Positions 18,582 to 28,259 are shown, counted from the first letter of the stretch. The stretch: DNA of 64,000 nt from Calidifontibacter indicus (GCF_003386865.1 NZ_QTUA01000001.1:2480001-2544000); one strand, 5' to 3'. Notes: generated by a model not told the origin, from the sequence alone. Translations and numbers: made by a program.

Positions 18582-20990
18582 ATGCCCTCCTCCCCCTTGT
18601 TCCGCATTGCCGCCGCGGCAAGCGGCGCGAGCATCGCGTTCAGCGTCGCCCTCGCCATGGCCCCGTCCGCCCAGGCCGCCTCGACCTCGGTCGTCATCTC
18701 CGAGGCCTACGGTGGCGGCGGCAACTCCGGTGCCACCTACAAGAGCGACTTCGTCGAGCTCTACAACCTCAGCAACACCACCGTCGACCTCACCGGTTGG
18801 AAGGTGCAGTACTGGTCGGCCGCGGGCGCGACCCCGCAGAGCACCCCGCTGACCGGGTCGGTTGCCCCGGGCACCAGCTTCCTGGTCAAGGAGGCCGACG
18901 GTGCCAGCACCACCGCCACCCCGCTGCCGACCCCCGACGTCATCGGCACCATCGCGATGAGCGGCACCGCGGCCCGGGTCGCCATCGTCAACCCCGCGGG
19001 TGAGGTCGTCGACCTCGTCGGTTGGGGCAGCGGCGTCGCGACCTTCGAGGGCGGGCCGGCCGCGGGCACCACGAACGCGACCAGCGTCGCGCGCATCTCG
19101 CCGTGCACCGACACCGACAACAACGCCAAGGACTTCACGGTCGGCGCTCCGACGCCGCGCAACTCCGCCGCCGGTCCGCAGGACTGCACGCCGACCGACC
19201 CGGGTGACCCGGGCGAGCCCGGCGGCCAGTCGGCCACCGTCGCTCAGATCCAGGGTGCATCGCACACCTCGCCGCTGGTCGGCAAGGACGTCAAGGACGT
19301 CGAGGGCATCGTCACCGCCACCAAGAGCACCGGTTTCTGGATCCAGTCGACCACCCCCGACGACGACCCGGCGACCAGCGAGGGCCTGTTCGTGTTCACC
19401 CGCACCGCCCCGACCGTGCACGTGAGCGACAAGGTGAAGCTCGCCGGAAAGGTTGCCGAGTTCCGTCCCGGCGGCAGCGGCGGCACCACCAACCTCACCA
19501 CCACCGAACTCGACTCGCCGACCATCGAGGTCGTTGCCAGCGGTCAGCCGCTGCCGACGCCGGTGGTCATCGGTGTCGACCGCATCGCCCCGCAGCAGAC
19601 CGTGTTCGACGGCAACCCCGGCAACGTCGAGACGCCGGGCACCCCCTTCGACCCGACCAGGAACGCGCTCGACTTCGACGAGTCGCTCGAGGGAATGCGG
19701 GTGGCGCTCAAGGATGCTCGCGCCGTCGGACCCACCGCGACCGCCTACGGTGAGACCCCGGTGGTGCCCGGCCAGAACGTCTCCGCGATCAACTCCCCGC
19801 GCGGCGGAGTCGTGTACGGCTCGTACAACACGCCGAACTCGATGCGTCTCATCCTCAACGACTCGCTGGTCAAGGGCCAGCTCCCGACCGCCCAGACCGG
19901 CGACACCTACCCGGGGCTGACCGTCGGCATCATCGACTACGCGTTCGCGAACTACAACCTCTACGCCACGCAGGGCAACCAGCTGAAGTCCGGCGGGCTC
20001 ACCCGTGAGGTCACCACCGCCCAGAGCGGCAACGAGTTGGCAGTGGCGACGTTCAACGTGGAGAACCTCGCGCCGTCCGACCCGGCCACCAAGTACGCGC
20101 GTCTGGCCGGCCAGATCGTCACCAACCTCAAGTCGCCCGACATCCTGGCGCTGGAGGAGATCCAGGACAACAGCGGCGCCACCAACGACGGCGTGACCGA
20201 CTCGACCGTCACCAGCGACAAGCTGATCGCGGCGATCAAGGCGGCGGGTGGTCCGTCGTACGAGGCCAAGTGGGTCAACCCGGCCAACGGCACGGACGGC
20301 GGTCAGCCGGGCGGCAACATCCGCCAGGTGTTCCTCTACCGCAGCGCTGGCGACCTGTCGTTCGTCGACAAGCCGGGTGCGACCGCCACCACCGCGACCG
20401 ACGTCGTGGGCACAGGCGGCAACACCTCGCTGACCTTCTCGCCGGGTCGCATCGATCCGACGAACGGTGCGTGGGCGAGCTCGCGCAAGCCGCTCGTCGG
20501 CCAGTTCACCTGGAAGGGCCGCAGTGTCTTCGTCATCGCGAACCACTTCGCCTCCAAGGGCGGCGACGACCCGTTGATGGGCCGCTTCCAGCAGCCGCTG
20601 CGTTCGTCGGAGACCCAGCGCGCCAACCAGGCGACCGCGGTGCGCACCTTCGTCGACAAGCTGCTGGCCGCCGACGCCAACGCGAACGTGATCGTGCTCG
20701 GTGACATCAACGACTTCGAGTTCAGCAAGACCGCCGACATCCTCGTCGGTTCGGGCTCGACGGCGTTGACCGATCTGCCGCGCACGCTCCCGGCGAACGA
20801 GCGTTACACCTACGTCTACCAGGGCAACAGCCAGGTGCTCGACCACATCCTGCTGAGCCCCAACCTGGTGCGGACGATGGCGAACAAGAAGTACTCCTAC
20901 GACATCGTGCACACCAACTCCGAGTTTAGCGACCAGGACTCCGACCACGAGCCGCAGGTCGTGCGCCTGCCGGTGCAGGTGACCCGCTGA
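18582..20990 (+). CDS. Secreted extracellular nuclease (lamin-tail plus endonuclease/exonuclease/phosphatase domains)
   Basis: An 802-residue exported protein. The signal peptide ends in MAPSAQAA (cleavage about residue 33). A lamin-tail domain (VVISEAYGGGGNSGATYKSD) follows to about residue 190, then an OB-like segment (DVEGIVTATKSTGFWIQS) and, from about residue 485, an EEP nuclease domain with ATFNVENL, ILALEEIQDNSG, IANHFASKGGDD, LGDINDFEF and the terminal SDHEPQVV. This is the ExeM/NucH-type plan for degrading extracellular DNA. GGAG 5 nt before the ATG and the signal peptide fix the start; a longer frame from 18510 would bury the signal. A strong terminator follows. Confidence 0.9.
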   Translation: MPSSPLFRIAAAASGASIAFSVALAMAPSAQAASTSVVISEAYGGGGNSGATYKSDFVELYNLSNTTVDLTGWKVQYWSAAGATPQSTPLTGSVAPGTSFLVKEADGASTTATPLPTPDVIGTIAMSGTAARVAIVNPAGEVVDLVGWGSGVATFEGGPAAGTTNATSVARISPCTDTDNNAKDFTVGAPTPRNSAAGPQDCTPTDPGDPGEPGGQSATVAQIQGASHTSPLVGKDVKDVEGIVTATKSTGFWIQSTTPDDDPATSEGLFVFTRTAPTVHVSDKVKLAGKVAEFRPGGSGGTTNLTTTELDSPTIEVVASGQPLPTPVVIGVDRIAPQQTVFDGNPGNVETPGTPFDPTRNALDFDESLEGMRVALKDARAVGPTATAYGETPVVPGQNVSAINSPRGGVVYGSYNTPNSMRLILNDSLVKGQLPTAQTGDTYPGLTVGIIDYAFANYNLYATQGNQLKSGGLTREVTTAQSGNELAVATFNVENLAPSDPATKYARLAGQIVTNLKSPDILALEEIQDNSGATNDGVTDSTVTSDKLIAAIKAAGGPSYEAKWVNPANGTDGGQPGGNIRQVFLYRSAGDLSFVDKPGATATTATDVVGTGGNTSLTFSPGRIDPTNGAWASSRKPLVGQFTWKGRSVFVIANHFASKGGDDPLMGRFQQPLRSSETQRANQATAVRTFVDKLLAADANANVIVLGDINDFEFSKTADILVGSGSTALTDLPRTLPANERYTYVYQGNSQVLDHILLSPNLVRTMANKKYSYDIVHTNSEFSDQDSDHEPQVVRLPVQVTR

Positions 20991-21005
20991 TCGGGGCACC
21001 GACAA

Positions 21006-21039
21006 CGAAGGCCGGGCGGAATGATCCGCCCGGCCTTCG
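21006..21039 (+). terminator. Terminator after secreted nuclease gene
   Basis: CGAAGGCCGGGCGGA (21006-21020) and its exact complement (21025-21039) form a perfect 15-bp stem with an ATGA loop, 16 nt after the stop codon and before msrB. Confidence 0.8.
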
Positions 21040-21079
21040 GCGTTGAACCAGACGAGCCGACGAGAAGGAGAATGGGCGC

Positions 21080-21481
21080 ATGACGAAGGTGACGAAGTCA
21101 GACCAGGAGTGGCGCGAGCAGCTCAGCCCGATGGAGTACGCGGTGTTGCGCGAGGGCGGCACCGAGCGCGCGTTCACCGGTGAGTACACCGACACCGAGA
21201 CCGAGGGCGTCTACAACTGCCGCGCCTGCGGTGCGGAGTTGTTCCGCTCGACGACCAAGTTCCACAGCCACTGCGGGTGGCCGTCGTTCTACGCGCCGTC
21301 CGAGGACGACAACGTGCGACTGATCGAAGACCGCTCGCACGGCATGGTGCGCACCGAAGTGCGTTGCGCGAGTTGCGATTCCCACCTCGGCCACGTGTTC
21401 GAGGGCGAGGGTTATGCGACGCCGACCGATCAGCGCTACTGCATCAACTCGGTGTCGCTGACGCTGCAGCCGCAGGACTGA
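21080..21481 (+). CDS. msrB: Peptide-methionine (R)-S-oxide reductase
   Basis: A 133-residue MsrB. Zinc ligands are YNCRACGAEL and VRCASCDSHLGH; FHSHCGWPSFY lies between them; the catalytic Cys is in RYCINSVSL near the C-terminus. It reduces methionine-R-sulfoxide in oxidised proteins using thioredoxin. GAGAAGGAG before the ATG supports the start. It is isolated between two strong hairpins, so it is probably a single-gene transcript. Confidence 0.95.
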   Translation: MTKVTKSDQEWREQLSPMEYAVLREGGTERAFTGEYTDTETEGVYNCRACGAELFRSTTKFHSHCGWPSFYAPSEDDNVRLIEDRSHGMVRTEVRCASCDSHLGHVFEGEGYATPTDQRYCINSVSLTLQPQD

Positions 21482-21518
21482 GCGACCGGCCCTACCAAAG
21501 ACGCCAAGTGACACCAAC

Positions 21519-21560
21519 ACACGACGAGAGCCCCGGGATCACCCGGGGCTCTCGTCGTGT
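21519..21560. terminator. Bidirectional terminator between msrB and hemQ
   Basis: ACACGACGAGAGCCCCGGG (21519-21537) pairs perfectly over 19 bp with 21542-21560 around an ATCA loop. It lies between the convergent ends of msrB and hemQ and can serve both. Confidence 0.85.
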
Positions 21561-21577
21561 TCGCTGCTCGGACGGCG

Positions 21578-22297
21578 TCAGCGCAGCCGCTCGGCCAGGT
21601 CGGCGACGGTGGTCTGCGGGCCGGTGAAGAACGGCACCTCCTCGCGCACGTGGTTACGCGCGTCGACGGCGCGCAGTTGGCGCATCAGGTCGACGATGCG
21701 GTGCAGTTCGTCGGCCTCGAAGGCAAGCAGCCACTCGTAGTCGCCGAGGGCGAACGAGGCGATGGTGTTGGCGCGCACGTCGGCGAAGTCGCGGGCCGCT
21801 TCGCCGTGCTCGCGCAGCATCCGGCGGCGGTCCTCCTCCGGCAGGAGGTACCACTCGTAGGAGCGCACGAACGGGTAGACGCAGACGTACTTGCGCGGCT
21901 GCTCACCCGACAGGAACGCCGGCACGTGGCCGCGGTTGAACTCGGCCGCGCGGTGCAGGCCGACGTTCGACCACACGCCGTCGAAGCTGCGGCCGAACTG
22001 GGTGGCGAGGAAGCCGCGGTAGGCCTCCTGGAGCTGCTCGACGGTGTCGGCGTGCCACCAGATGAGCAGGTCGGCGTCGGCGCGCAGGCCGCCCACGTCG
22101 TAGATGCCGCGGACGGTGACACCCGACTTCTCCAGGCCGGCGAAGAACTTCTCGGCCTCCTTGACGGCCTTCTTGGTGTGCTCGGGCTTGGCACGCTCCG
22201 CCTTGAACACGGAGTACATCGCGTAGCGGATGCTCGCGTTGATGGCTTCCGCTTCGGCATCCGTGGGCTGGCGGTGGGTGTCCTGCTGGTCGGTCAT
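21578..22297 (-). CDS. hemQ: Coproheme decarboxylase / chlorite dismutase-like HemQ
   Basis: A 239-residue HemQ (ChdC). [13 protein letters not shown] is the first ferredoxin-like repeat, followed by [17 protein letters not shown] and the functional block [18 protein letters not shown] with the Tyr used for decarboxylation in actinobacterial and firmicute Hem[19 protein letters not shown] ends the second repeat. It turns coproheme into haem b in the last step of the coproporphyrin pathway. Its ATG overlaps the hemY stop (TGATG), indicating translational coupling. Confidence 0.93.
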   Translation of the reverse strand: MTDQQDTHRQPTDAEAEAINASIRYAMYSVFKAERAKPEHTKKAVKEAEKFFAGLEKSGVTVRGIYDVGGLRADADLLIWWHADTVEQLQEAYRGFLATQFGRSFDGVWSNVGLHRAAEFNRGHVPAFLSGEQPRKYVCVYPFVRSYEWYLLPEEDRRRMLREHGEAARDFADVRANTIASFALGDYEWLLAFEADELHRIVDLMRQLRAVDARNHVREEVPFFTGPQTTVADLAERLR

Positions 22298-23709
22298 CAG
22301 CGTCCTTCGGTGGGGGTGGATATCTTCAACTGGTCCAGCACGGTACGTGCTGCGGCGCGGCCCGACCCGATGCAGGCCGGGATGCCCACACCGTCGTAGG
22401 CCGCGCCGGCCACGGAAACCGCTGGAAGACTTGCGAGTTCGCGACGCAGACGGGCAACGAGGTCGACGTGGCCGATCGCGTACTGCGGGAGGCCACCGCC
22501 CCAGCGCCGTACGTGCGCCGCCACCGGCGCGGGCAATTCACCGAGCGCCGTACGCAGCTCGGCGAGACCATCGGCCGCGAGCACCGCATCGGGTCGACGC
22601 AGCGCCTCGGTTTCGCGGAACCGACCCGCCGACACCCGCACGAACACGAGGTCGGGGCGGGCCTGCGCCAACCACGGCCACTTGATCGAACTGAACGTCG
22701 AGGCCTTGATCCGCCGGTCGTCGACCGGCGGCACGAGCAAGCCGGACTGCTCCCCCAGCTGGTCTCGCACGGCTGCCGGGAAGGCGTAGGTGACCACGGC
22801 CATCGAGGCGTACTCGATCGCCCGCAGTTCGTCACACGCGGCCGGCGCGATGGTGGCCAGCAGCTTGGCGGTGGCCGGGGCGGGCGTCGCGAACACGACC
22901 GCGTCGGCGTCGAAGGTCGTGCCGTCGCCGAGCACGAGACGCCAGGTGTCACCGTCGGGCTCCTCCCGGCGGTCGACCCCGGTCACGAGCGTGTCGGTGC
23001 GCACGCCGACGCCCCCGGCGCGCAGCGCGTCGGCCAGATGCACCGGGAGTGACCCGATGCCCCCGGGCAGCCCGGCGAACACCGGCGGTTGGTCGGGCGC
23101 GCTGGTCGCCGGCTGTCGTGACGCGGCCGCGGCGGTCTCACGAAGCGAATTTCCCTGCCGCACAGCGTCGTACAGCGCGGGTACGCAGGCCTGCAGGGAG
23201 AGGTAGCGGGCATCACCGGCGTACACCCCGCCGAGCAGCGGCTCGACGAGCCGGTCGACGACGGCCGCGCCGAACGCCTGCTCGACGGCGTCGCCGACCG
23301 AGATGTCACCGGTGTCGCTGTCGATCTCGATGGGCTGTTCGTCGGTGGCGCGGGCCATCTCGTCGGCCTCGAGCAGACCGGCCAGTGCCGCGGCGTCCGA
23401 AGGCACCCCCATGAGCGTGCCCTTGGGCATCGCGCGCAACGACCCGCGACTCCAGATGGATGCTCCGACCTGGGCAGGCGGGGTGGGTTCGAGGCGAAGT
23501 TCGGCGAGCAGTTGCTGCACCTCGGGGCGACGGCCGAGCATCGACTCGGCGCCCACGTCGACGGCGGTGCCGGCAACGGTCTCGGTGCGCAGCTTGCCAC
23601 CGACCCGATCGGTCGACTCGAACACCGTGACACTCGCTCCGGAACCGACCGACTCCCAGGCGGCGCTCAGACCGGCAATTCCGCCTCCGACGACGGCTAC
23701 ATCAACCAC
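22297..23709 (-). CDS. hemY: Coproporphyrinogen III (protoporphyrinogen) oxidase HemY
   Basis: A 470-residue FAD oxidase. The Rossmann motif [16 protein letters not shown] opens the protein, then [45 protein letters not shown] and the C-terminal [19 protein letters not shown] that closes the FAD site. In Actinobacteria this enzyme oxidises coproporphyrinogen III, feeding HemH and HemQ. The GTG at 23709 is the only start that leaves the FAD motif at the N-terminus; the same frame continues far upstream but only as a shadow of the MocR gene. It lies 49 nt after that gene on the same strand and overlaps hemQ. Confidence 0.92.
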   Translation of the reverse strand: MVDVAVVGGGIAGLSAAWESVGSGASVTVFESTDRVGGKLRTETVAGTAVDVGAESMLGRRPEVQQLLAELRLEPTPPAQVGASIWSRGSLRAMPKGTLMGVPSDAAALAGLLEADEMARATDEQPIEIDSDTGDISVGDAVEQAFGAAVVDRLVEPLLGGVYAGDARYLSLQACVPALYDAVRQGNSLRETAAAASRQPATSAPDQPPVFAGLPGGIGSLPVHLADALRAGGVGVRTDTLVTGVDRREEPDGDTWRLVLGDGTTFDADAVVFATPAPATAKLLATIAPAACDELRAIEYASMAVVTYAFPAAVRDQLGEQSGLLVPPVDDRRIKASTFSSIKWPWLAQARPDLVFVRVSAGRFRETEALRRPDAVLAADGLAELRTALGELPAPVAAHVRRWGGGLPQYAIGHVDLVARLRRELASLPAVSVAGAAYDGVGIPACIGSGRAAARTVLDQLKISTPTEGR

Positions 23710-23758
23710 GAGAGCCAGTTTCCCACGCTCGACGAACAACTCCGACGCCGGGTAGTAG

Positions 23759-25135
23759 CTAGCCCGAGAGGCCGGCGCGCTCCGCCGCCGCGCGCAGCGC
23801 CGGCAGCACCCGATCGATGTCTTCGGGACGCAGCGTGAACGGGGTGCGCAGGAAGGAGTCGAGCCCGCGTCCGTCGACGGCGAAGGCGGCGCCGGGCAGC
23901 ATCGACAGGCCCTCGCGTTCGGCCGCCGTCGCCAGGGCGGCACCGCGCGGACGCGGCAGGCGCCACCAGATGCTGAGGCCGCCGTGCGGGCGGGTGGCCT
24001 CCCACCCGCAGCCGATTCCGAACTCCCACAACCGATCCCGACTGCCCCGCAGCATCCGACGCATCTCCGGATGCAGCCCGGGTCGGGTGCGCAGCAACTC
24101 GTCGAGGGCGAGCTGCTCGAGCACCGGCGAGCCCAGGTCGAAACTGCGCCGCGCGGCCGAGAGCGCGCCGACGAGGTGGCGCGGAGCCCGGATCCAGCCC
24201 AGGCGCATCCCGCCCCAGTGGGTCTTGCTCGCCGATCCGATGGTGATGGCGCCCGGGTGGTGCGCGGCCATCGGGCGCACCTGGGGCTCGTCGTCCAACC
24301 AGGTCTCGACGAGCGTCTCGTCGACGATCGGCGTGGTGCCGCGCCGCGTCCAGATCCGCGCGAGCTGGGCCCGATGTTCGTCGTCGGCGAGCCCGCCGGT
24401 GGGGTTCTGGAAGTCGAGGACGACCAGGCAGGTCTTCGCCCGGGCGAGCGCCTCGTCGTGGGCGGCGAGGTCGCCGACCGGCACGCCCACGGGTCGCCGT
24501 CCGGTGCCGCGCACGGCCTGCACGGTGTTGGGATAGCCGGGACTTTCGAGAACGACCGCCGCGCGCGGCGCGGTGAGGGCGGTGAGCACGATGCCGACCG
24601 CAGAACTGGCGCCCGCCGTGACCACGATCTGGTCGGCACTGGTGGCGACCCCGCGATCGACGAAGCGCTGCGCGATCGCCTCTCGCAACTCTGGGATGCC
24701 GAGCGAGTAGTAGCCGCGGCCGGTGGTGAAGCGGGGCAACTGCTCGAGCGCCGTCTCGAAGGCGGCCTGCAGCCCCGGTGTCGCGGGCGGGGCGGCCTGC
24801 ACCAGGTTGAGCAGGCGCGGGTCGGCCGGCCGGTCGTCGAGCGGTTCGGCGTCGCCCTCGTCGGGACGGCCACCGGGCAGCACGACGGTGGTGCCCGAGC
24901 CCTGCTTGGCCTGGGCGTAGCCGCGCTCGGTGAGCACGGAGTAGGCCTTGGTGATCGTGGTGCGCGAGACGGCGAGAGCGGGCGCGAGCTCGCGCTCGCC
25001 CGGCAGCCGCATCCCGTGCATCACGCGTCCGTCGGCGACGGCGGCCCGGATGCCGTCGGCGATCCAGAGGTAGGCGGGCCCGTCGCCGCGGTCGTCGCCG
25101 AGCAGGGAGCCGAGACGGCTCGCCGAGATGCGCAT
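23759..25135 (-). CDS. MocR-type (GntR/aminotransferase) regulator, YczR-like
   Basis: About 458 residues. A GntR winged helix occupies residues 20-85 (ELAPALAVSRTTITKAYSVL and YAQAKQGSGT), then a fold-type I aminotransferase domain begins. PLP-site features are YYSLGIPELREAIAQ, SPGYPNTVQ, DFQNPTGGLADDE and the Lys in IGSASKTHWGGMRLGW. It is divergent from a YczE-type membrane gene, the conserved pairing that defines YczR regulators. The ATG at 25135 is preferred because longer frames cross the intergenic half-sites. hemY begins 49 nt downstream, so co-transcription with haem genes is possible. Confidence 0.85.
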   Translation of the reverse strand: MRISASRLGSLLGDDRGDGPAYLWIADGIRAAVADGRVMHGMRLPGERELAPALAVSRTTITKAYSVLTERGYAQAKQGSGTTVVLPGGRPDEGDAEPLDDRPADPRLLNLVQAAPPATPGLQAAFETALEQLPRFTTGRGYYSLGIPELREAIAQRFVDRGVATSADQIVVTAGASSAVGIVLTALTAPRAAVVLESPGYPNTVQAVRGTGRRPVGVPVGDLAAHDEALARAKTCLVVLDFQNPTGGLADDEHRAQLARIWTRRGTTPIVDETLVETWLDDEPQVRPMAAHHPGAITIGSASKTHWGGMRLGWIRAPRHLVGALSAARRSFDLGSPVLEQLALDELLRTRPGLHPEMRRMLRGSRDRLWEFGIGCGWEATRPHGGLSIWWRLPRPRGAALATAAEREGLSMLPGAAFAVDGRGLDSFLRTPFTLRPEDIDRVLPALRAAAERAGLSG

Positions 25136-25144
25136 GGTCACCGA

Positions 25145-25184
25145 GCCACTCTCACACAAGTGGCTATATAGAACAAGGCCACTT
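25145..25184. promoter_or_regulatory. Three AGTGGC half-sites between divergent MocR and YczE genes
   Basis: GCCACT (25145-25150), AAGTGGC (25158-25164) and GCCACTT (25178-25184) give alternating half-sites over 40 bp. They flank an AT-rich TATATAG (25165-25171) that could be a -10 element for the membrane gene. MocR regulators usually bind several spaced half-sites, and this layout fits. Confidence 0.55.
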
Positions 25185-25202
25185 TCGGTCATGCTGGGGT
25201 GC

Positions 25203-25910
25203 ATGAGCACGACCGTCGCCGCGGCACGACCCGCACCTCGCCAATTGGCAAACCTGTCCCCACTGGCACAACTGCGTGCCGGACGCCTGACCCGCCGCCT
25301 CGTGCAGTTGTTCGTCGGCCTGTCGATGTACGGCCTCGCGATGGCGATGATGGTACGCGCCGGCGTGGGCCTCGACCCGTGGGACGTCTTCCACTACGGC
25401 GTCTCCCTGCACACCGGGTGGTCACTCGGCGTCGCCGTGATCGTGGTGAGCATCCCGGTGCTGCTGCTCTGGGCGCCGCTGCGCCAGTGGCCCGGCCTCG
25501 GCACCATCGCGAACGCGGTCTGGATCGGCGTCGCCACCGACATCTCGTTGCGGGTGCTGCCCGAGGCCCACGGGCTGAGCCACCAGGTGCCGCTGTTCGC
25601 TGCCGCGCTGGTGATCAACGGACTCGGTGGCGCACTCTATATCGGCAGTCAACTCGGCCCCGGGCCGCGCGACGGGCTGATGACCGGGCTGCACCGACGC
25701 ACCGGGGTGAGTCTGCGGCTGGTGCGCACCGGTATCGAACTCACCGTGCTCGTGATCGGCTGGCTGTTGGGCGGAATCGTCGGCATCGGCACGCTCGCCT
25801 ACGCCCTGCTGATCGGCCCGCTGGTGCAGTTCTTCCTGCCGGCCTGCATCGTGGAGTTGCCCGAACGCCACACCCCGACCGAGGTGGAGTTGGCCGAGCG
25901 CGGCGACTGA
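25203..25910 (+). CDS. YczE/YyaS/YitT family membrane protein
   Basis: A 235-residue protein with about five membrane segments (LFVGLSMYGLAMAMMVRAG, VAVIVVSIPVLLLWAPL, IANAVWIGVATDISLRVLP, LFAAALVINGLGGALYIGSQ, ELTVLVIGWLLGGIVGIGT). Family features are GVGLDPWDVFHYGVS and LGPGPRDGLMTGL. The function is not proven; it is repeatedly found beside YczR-type MocR regulators, as here, which suggests it is the regulated target. The start at 25203 is preferred to an ATG at 25191 because GGGGT precedes it. Confidence 0.82.
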   Translation: MSTTVAAARPAPRQLANLSPLAQLRAGRLTRRLVQLFVGLSMYGLAMAMMVRAGVGLDPWDVFHYGVSLHTGWSLGVAVIVVSIPVLLLWAPLRQWPGLGTIANAVWIGVATDISLRVLPEAHGLSHQVPLFAAALVINGLGGALYIGSQLGPGPRDGLMTGLHRRTGVSLRLVRTGIELTVLVIGWLLGGIVGIGTLAYALLIGPLVQFFLPACIVELPERHTPTEVELAERGD

Positions 25911-25949
25911 CCAAGAGCGCCGCGACCGGATCACTCGGCGGGCGGGTAG

Positions 25950-26191
25950 GTGACGTACGTGCGGACCGATCGCCTGGCCCCTACGCGACCGAGGACGGCA
26001 CCGGCAAGATCCGGCTCAAGAACGACCGCATTCGACTCGTGCGCGCCAAGAAGGACGGCGAGGCGCTCATCCAGGCCGGCGGCGCCGAGAACATCTGCAC
26101 CCAGGGCTCCAGCTTCAAGGTGGTCGACACGACCATCACCTGCGACGTGGTCGACGACGACCACGTCGAACTCACCAGCCGTCGCCCCTGA
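25950..26191 (+). pseudogene. Small frameshifted reading frame, unknown function
   Basis: From a GTG at 25950 the frame reads TYVRTDRLAP and is then broken. One base added to the CCCC run at 25978-25981 joins it to YATEDGTGKIRLKNDRI and on to ICTQGSSFKVVDTTITCDV and a stop at 26191, giving an 80-residue protein. The downstream part has the strong G/C third-position bias of local genes, so it is or was coding. Two Cys residues are the only notable features. I do not recognise the family. It may be a real gene with a consensus error or a recent pseudogene. Confidence 0.4.
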
Positions 26192-26208
26192 CCTCGGTCG
26201 CGCCTGCC

Positions 26209-27255
26209 TCAGCGGGCCGAGTGTGCGTGCACCAGTTCGACGACCCGGGTGAGCACGTCGGGGTCGGTGGTCGGCAGCACTCCGTGACCGAGGTTGAAGA
26301 TGTGGCCGCGCGCAGCCTTGCCCGCTTCGAGGATCTCGATCACCTTGTCGCGCAGCGGTTCCCACGGCGCGAACAGCAGCGCCGGGTCGAGGTTGCCCTG
26401 CACCGAGTACTCGGGTCCGATGCGACGAGCCGCCTCGTCGAGCGGCAACCGGAAGTCGACACCGACGACGTCGGCCCCGGCCGCACCCATCGCCGGCAAA
26501 AGCTCACCGGTGCCCACACCGAAGTGGATGCGCGGCACGTCGTGCTGACCGATCGTCGACAGCACGGCCGCCGAGTGCGGCTGCACGAACCGCTCGTAGT
26601 CGGCCGCCGACAGCGCCCCCACCCAGGAGTCGAACAGCTGGATCGCCGACGCGCCGGCGTCGACCTGCACCTGCAAGAAGGTGGCCGAGATGCGGGCCAG
26701 CTTGGCGCACAACGCGTTCCACGCGTCGGGGTCGCCGTACATCATCGCCTTGGTGTGCTCGTGGTTGCGCGAGGGGCCGCCCTCGACCAGGTAGCTCGCC
26801 AGGGTGAACGGCGCACCCGCGAAGCCGATCAGCGGCGTGCCACCGAGCTCGGCCGTGAGCATGCGGACGGAGGTGGCGATGTCGTCGATCTGCGCCGGGT
26901 CGAGCTCGGGCAGGGCGTCGACATCGGCGCGCGAACGCACCGGCGAGGCGACAACCGGACCCGTGCCGGGCACGATGTCGAGGTCGATACCGGCCGCGGC
27001 CAACGGCACGACGATGTCACTGAAGAAGATCGCGGCATCGACCTTGTGGCGGCGCACCGGCTGCAAGGTGATCTCGGTGACGAGTTCGGGCGTGCGGCAC
27101 GACTGGAGCATCGGCACGCCCTCGCGCACCTTCTTGTACTCCGGCAGCGAGCGTCCGGCCTGGCGCATGAACCACACCGGGGTGTGCGGCACGGACAGGC
27201 CACGGGCGGCTCGGACGAGGGCGCTGTCGCGCGGGTCGGCAGGTGCAGCAGTCAC
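26209..27255 (-). CDS. hemE: Uroporphyrinogen decarboxylase
   Basis: A 348-residue HemE. The signature [20 protein letters not shown] is near residue 27 (the Arg residues bind substrate carboxylates), followed by ILQ-type [59 protein letters not shown] and a C-terminal [16 protein letters not shown]. It converts uroporphyrinogen III to coproporphyrinogen III, upstream of HemY in the same pathway. The start is a GTG. Its leader contains five 13-bp tandem repeats. Confidence 0.95.
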   Translation of the reverse strand: MTAAPADPRDSALVRAARGLSVPHTPVWFMRQAGRSLPEYKKVREGVPMLQSCRTPELVTEITLQPVRRHKVDAAIFFSDIVVPLAAAGIDLDIVPGTGPVVASPVRSRADVDALPELDPAQIDDIATSVRMLTAELGGTPLIGFAGAPFTLASYLVEGGPSRNHEHTKAMMYGDPDAWNALCAKLARISATFLQVQVDAGASAIQLFDSWVGALSAADYERFVQPHSAAVLSTIGQHDVPRIHFGVGTGELLPAMGAAGADVVGVDFRLPLDEAARRIGPEYSVQGNLDPALLFAPWEPLRDKVIEILEAGKAARGHIFNLGHGVLPTTDPDVLTRVVELVHAHSAR

Positions 27256-27291
27256 GGCACCGATCCTGCCATGAGACGCGGCGCGCGCCGT

Positions 27292-27356
27292 TCACTGCAC
27301 CACCTCAGTGCACGACCTCACTGCACCGCCTCACTGCACCGCCTCACTGCACCACG
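27292..27356. repeat. Five tandem 13-bp repeats upstream of hemE
   Basis: Five head-to-tail units with consensus TCACTGCACCRCC occupy 27292-27304, 27305-27317, 27318-27330, 27331-27343 and 27344-27356. Units 3 and 4 are identical; unit 2 differs most. They begin at the stop codon of the EamA transporter gene and end 36 nt before the hemE start. Because 13 is not a multiple of 3, the TGA in each unit supplies stops in all frames. Confidence 0.85.
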
Positions 27357-28186
27357 AACGCGAGCCCGGCGACGGTGGTCGCCACCCCGGCCAACTGGAT
27401 CGGCCGCAGCCGCTCATCGAGCAGCGCCCGCGCCCACAGCAGTGTCACGACCGGGTAGAGCGACCCGAGCACGCTGACCACGCTCACCAGTCCGCCCGTC
27501 GCGGCCACACTGAACAACACGTTCGCGGCAAGGTCGCCGCTGCCGACGAGCATCAACGGCAGCACATCGCGTCGCCGCACGCTGCCCCCGGGCGGACCTC
27601 CCGGCCACAGCCACCACGCGGTCAGCAGGGTCGCCACGCTCGCGACCCGCATCGCCCACAGTGCGGGCACGATGTCGATCGCGGCGCCTTCGTTCATGAA
27701 GAACAGCGAGAGTCCGAAGCAGCAGGCGGCGCACGCCGCGAGCAGCACCGGCAGCCGTCCGGCGTCGCCCGAGAGTTCGGGGCCCGACGCGAGCACGACT
27801 CCGATCAGCATGAGCGCCAAGCCGATTCCGACGGCCACGCTGAAGCGTTCGCCACGGCTGATGCCGATCGTCACCGGCACGATCGCCCCCATCGCCGCGA
27901 TCGGCGAGACCACGCCCATCGTGCCCAGCGACAGCGCCGCGTAGAAACAGACCAGTCCGACGGCGCCGGTAATGCCGGCGAGCGCGCCGTACAGCGGCCA
28001 CAGCCCGTCGGCGGGCACCTCACCCGCGACCAGGCGCACCAGCAGCACGACGGTCATGATGACCAGGCCGCCGATCTGTGCGACACCGACCACGCGCACC
28101 GCCGCGATGCGTTTGGTGAACGAGCCACCGGCGAAGTCGGACGTGCCCCACACCAGGCTCGAGCAGAGCGCCAACAGCGTCACCAT
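27344..28186 (-). CDS. EamA/DMT superfamily transporter
   Basis: A 280-residue protein with about ten membrane helices in two EamA repeats. The first starts LLALCSSLVWGTSDFAGGSF and contains YAALSLGTMGVVSPIAAMGA. The second has LSLFFMNEGAAIDIVPALWA and VSVVSVLGSLYPVVTLLWARALLDE, the usual loop between helices 9 and 10. Such carriers export amino acids or other metabolites; the substrate is unknown. The stop codon lies in the last unit of the 13-bp repeat array. It is divergent from the DUF3000 gene. Confidence 0.88.
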   Translation of the reverse strand: MVTLLALCSSLVWGTSDFAGGSFTKRIAAVRVVGVAQIGGLVIMTVVLLVRLVAGEVPADGLWPLYGALAGITGAVGLVCFYAALSLGTMGVVSPIAAMGAIVPVTIGISRGERFSVAVGIGLALMLIGVVLASGPELSGDAGRLPVLLAACAACCFGLSLFFMNEGAAIDIVPALWAMRVASVATLLTAWWLWPGGPPGGSVRRRDVLPLMLVGSGDLAANVLFSVAATGGLVSVVSVLGSLYPVVTLLWARALLDERLRPIQLAGVATTVAGLAFVVQ

Positions 28187-28259
28187 GCGAACACCATGAT
28201 GCCCATCCTCCCGCGTGCCGCTCCCGGCTTCGTAGGCATGTTCGACCTAAGCTCGCAGG

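Noticed and set aside
18435-21005. 856-codon open frame antisense to the secreted nuclease
   Set aside because: Shadow frame in high-GC DNA; its sequence is Arg/Gly/Val-rich, without domain order, and the plus-strand frame has a signal peptide and nuclease motifs.
22297-24873. One long frame joining hemY to an upstream segment
   Set aside because: The upstream part is the MocR gene in another frame; the FAD motif places the real start at 23709.
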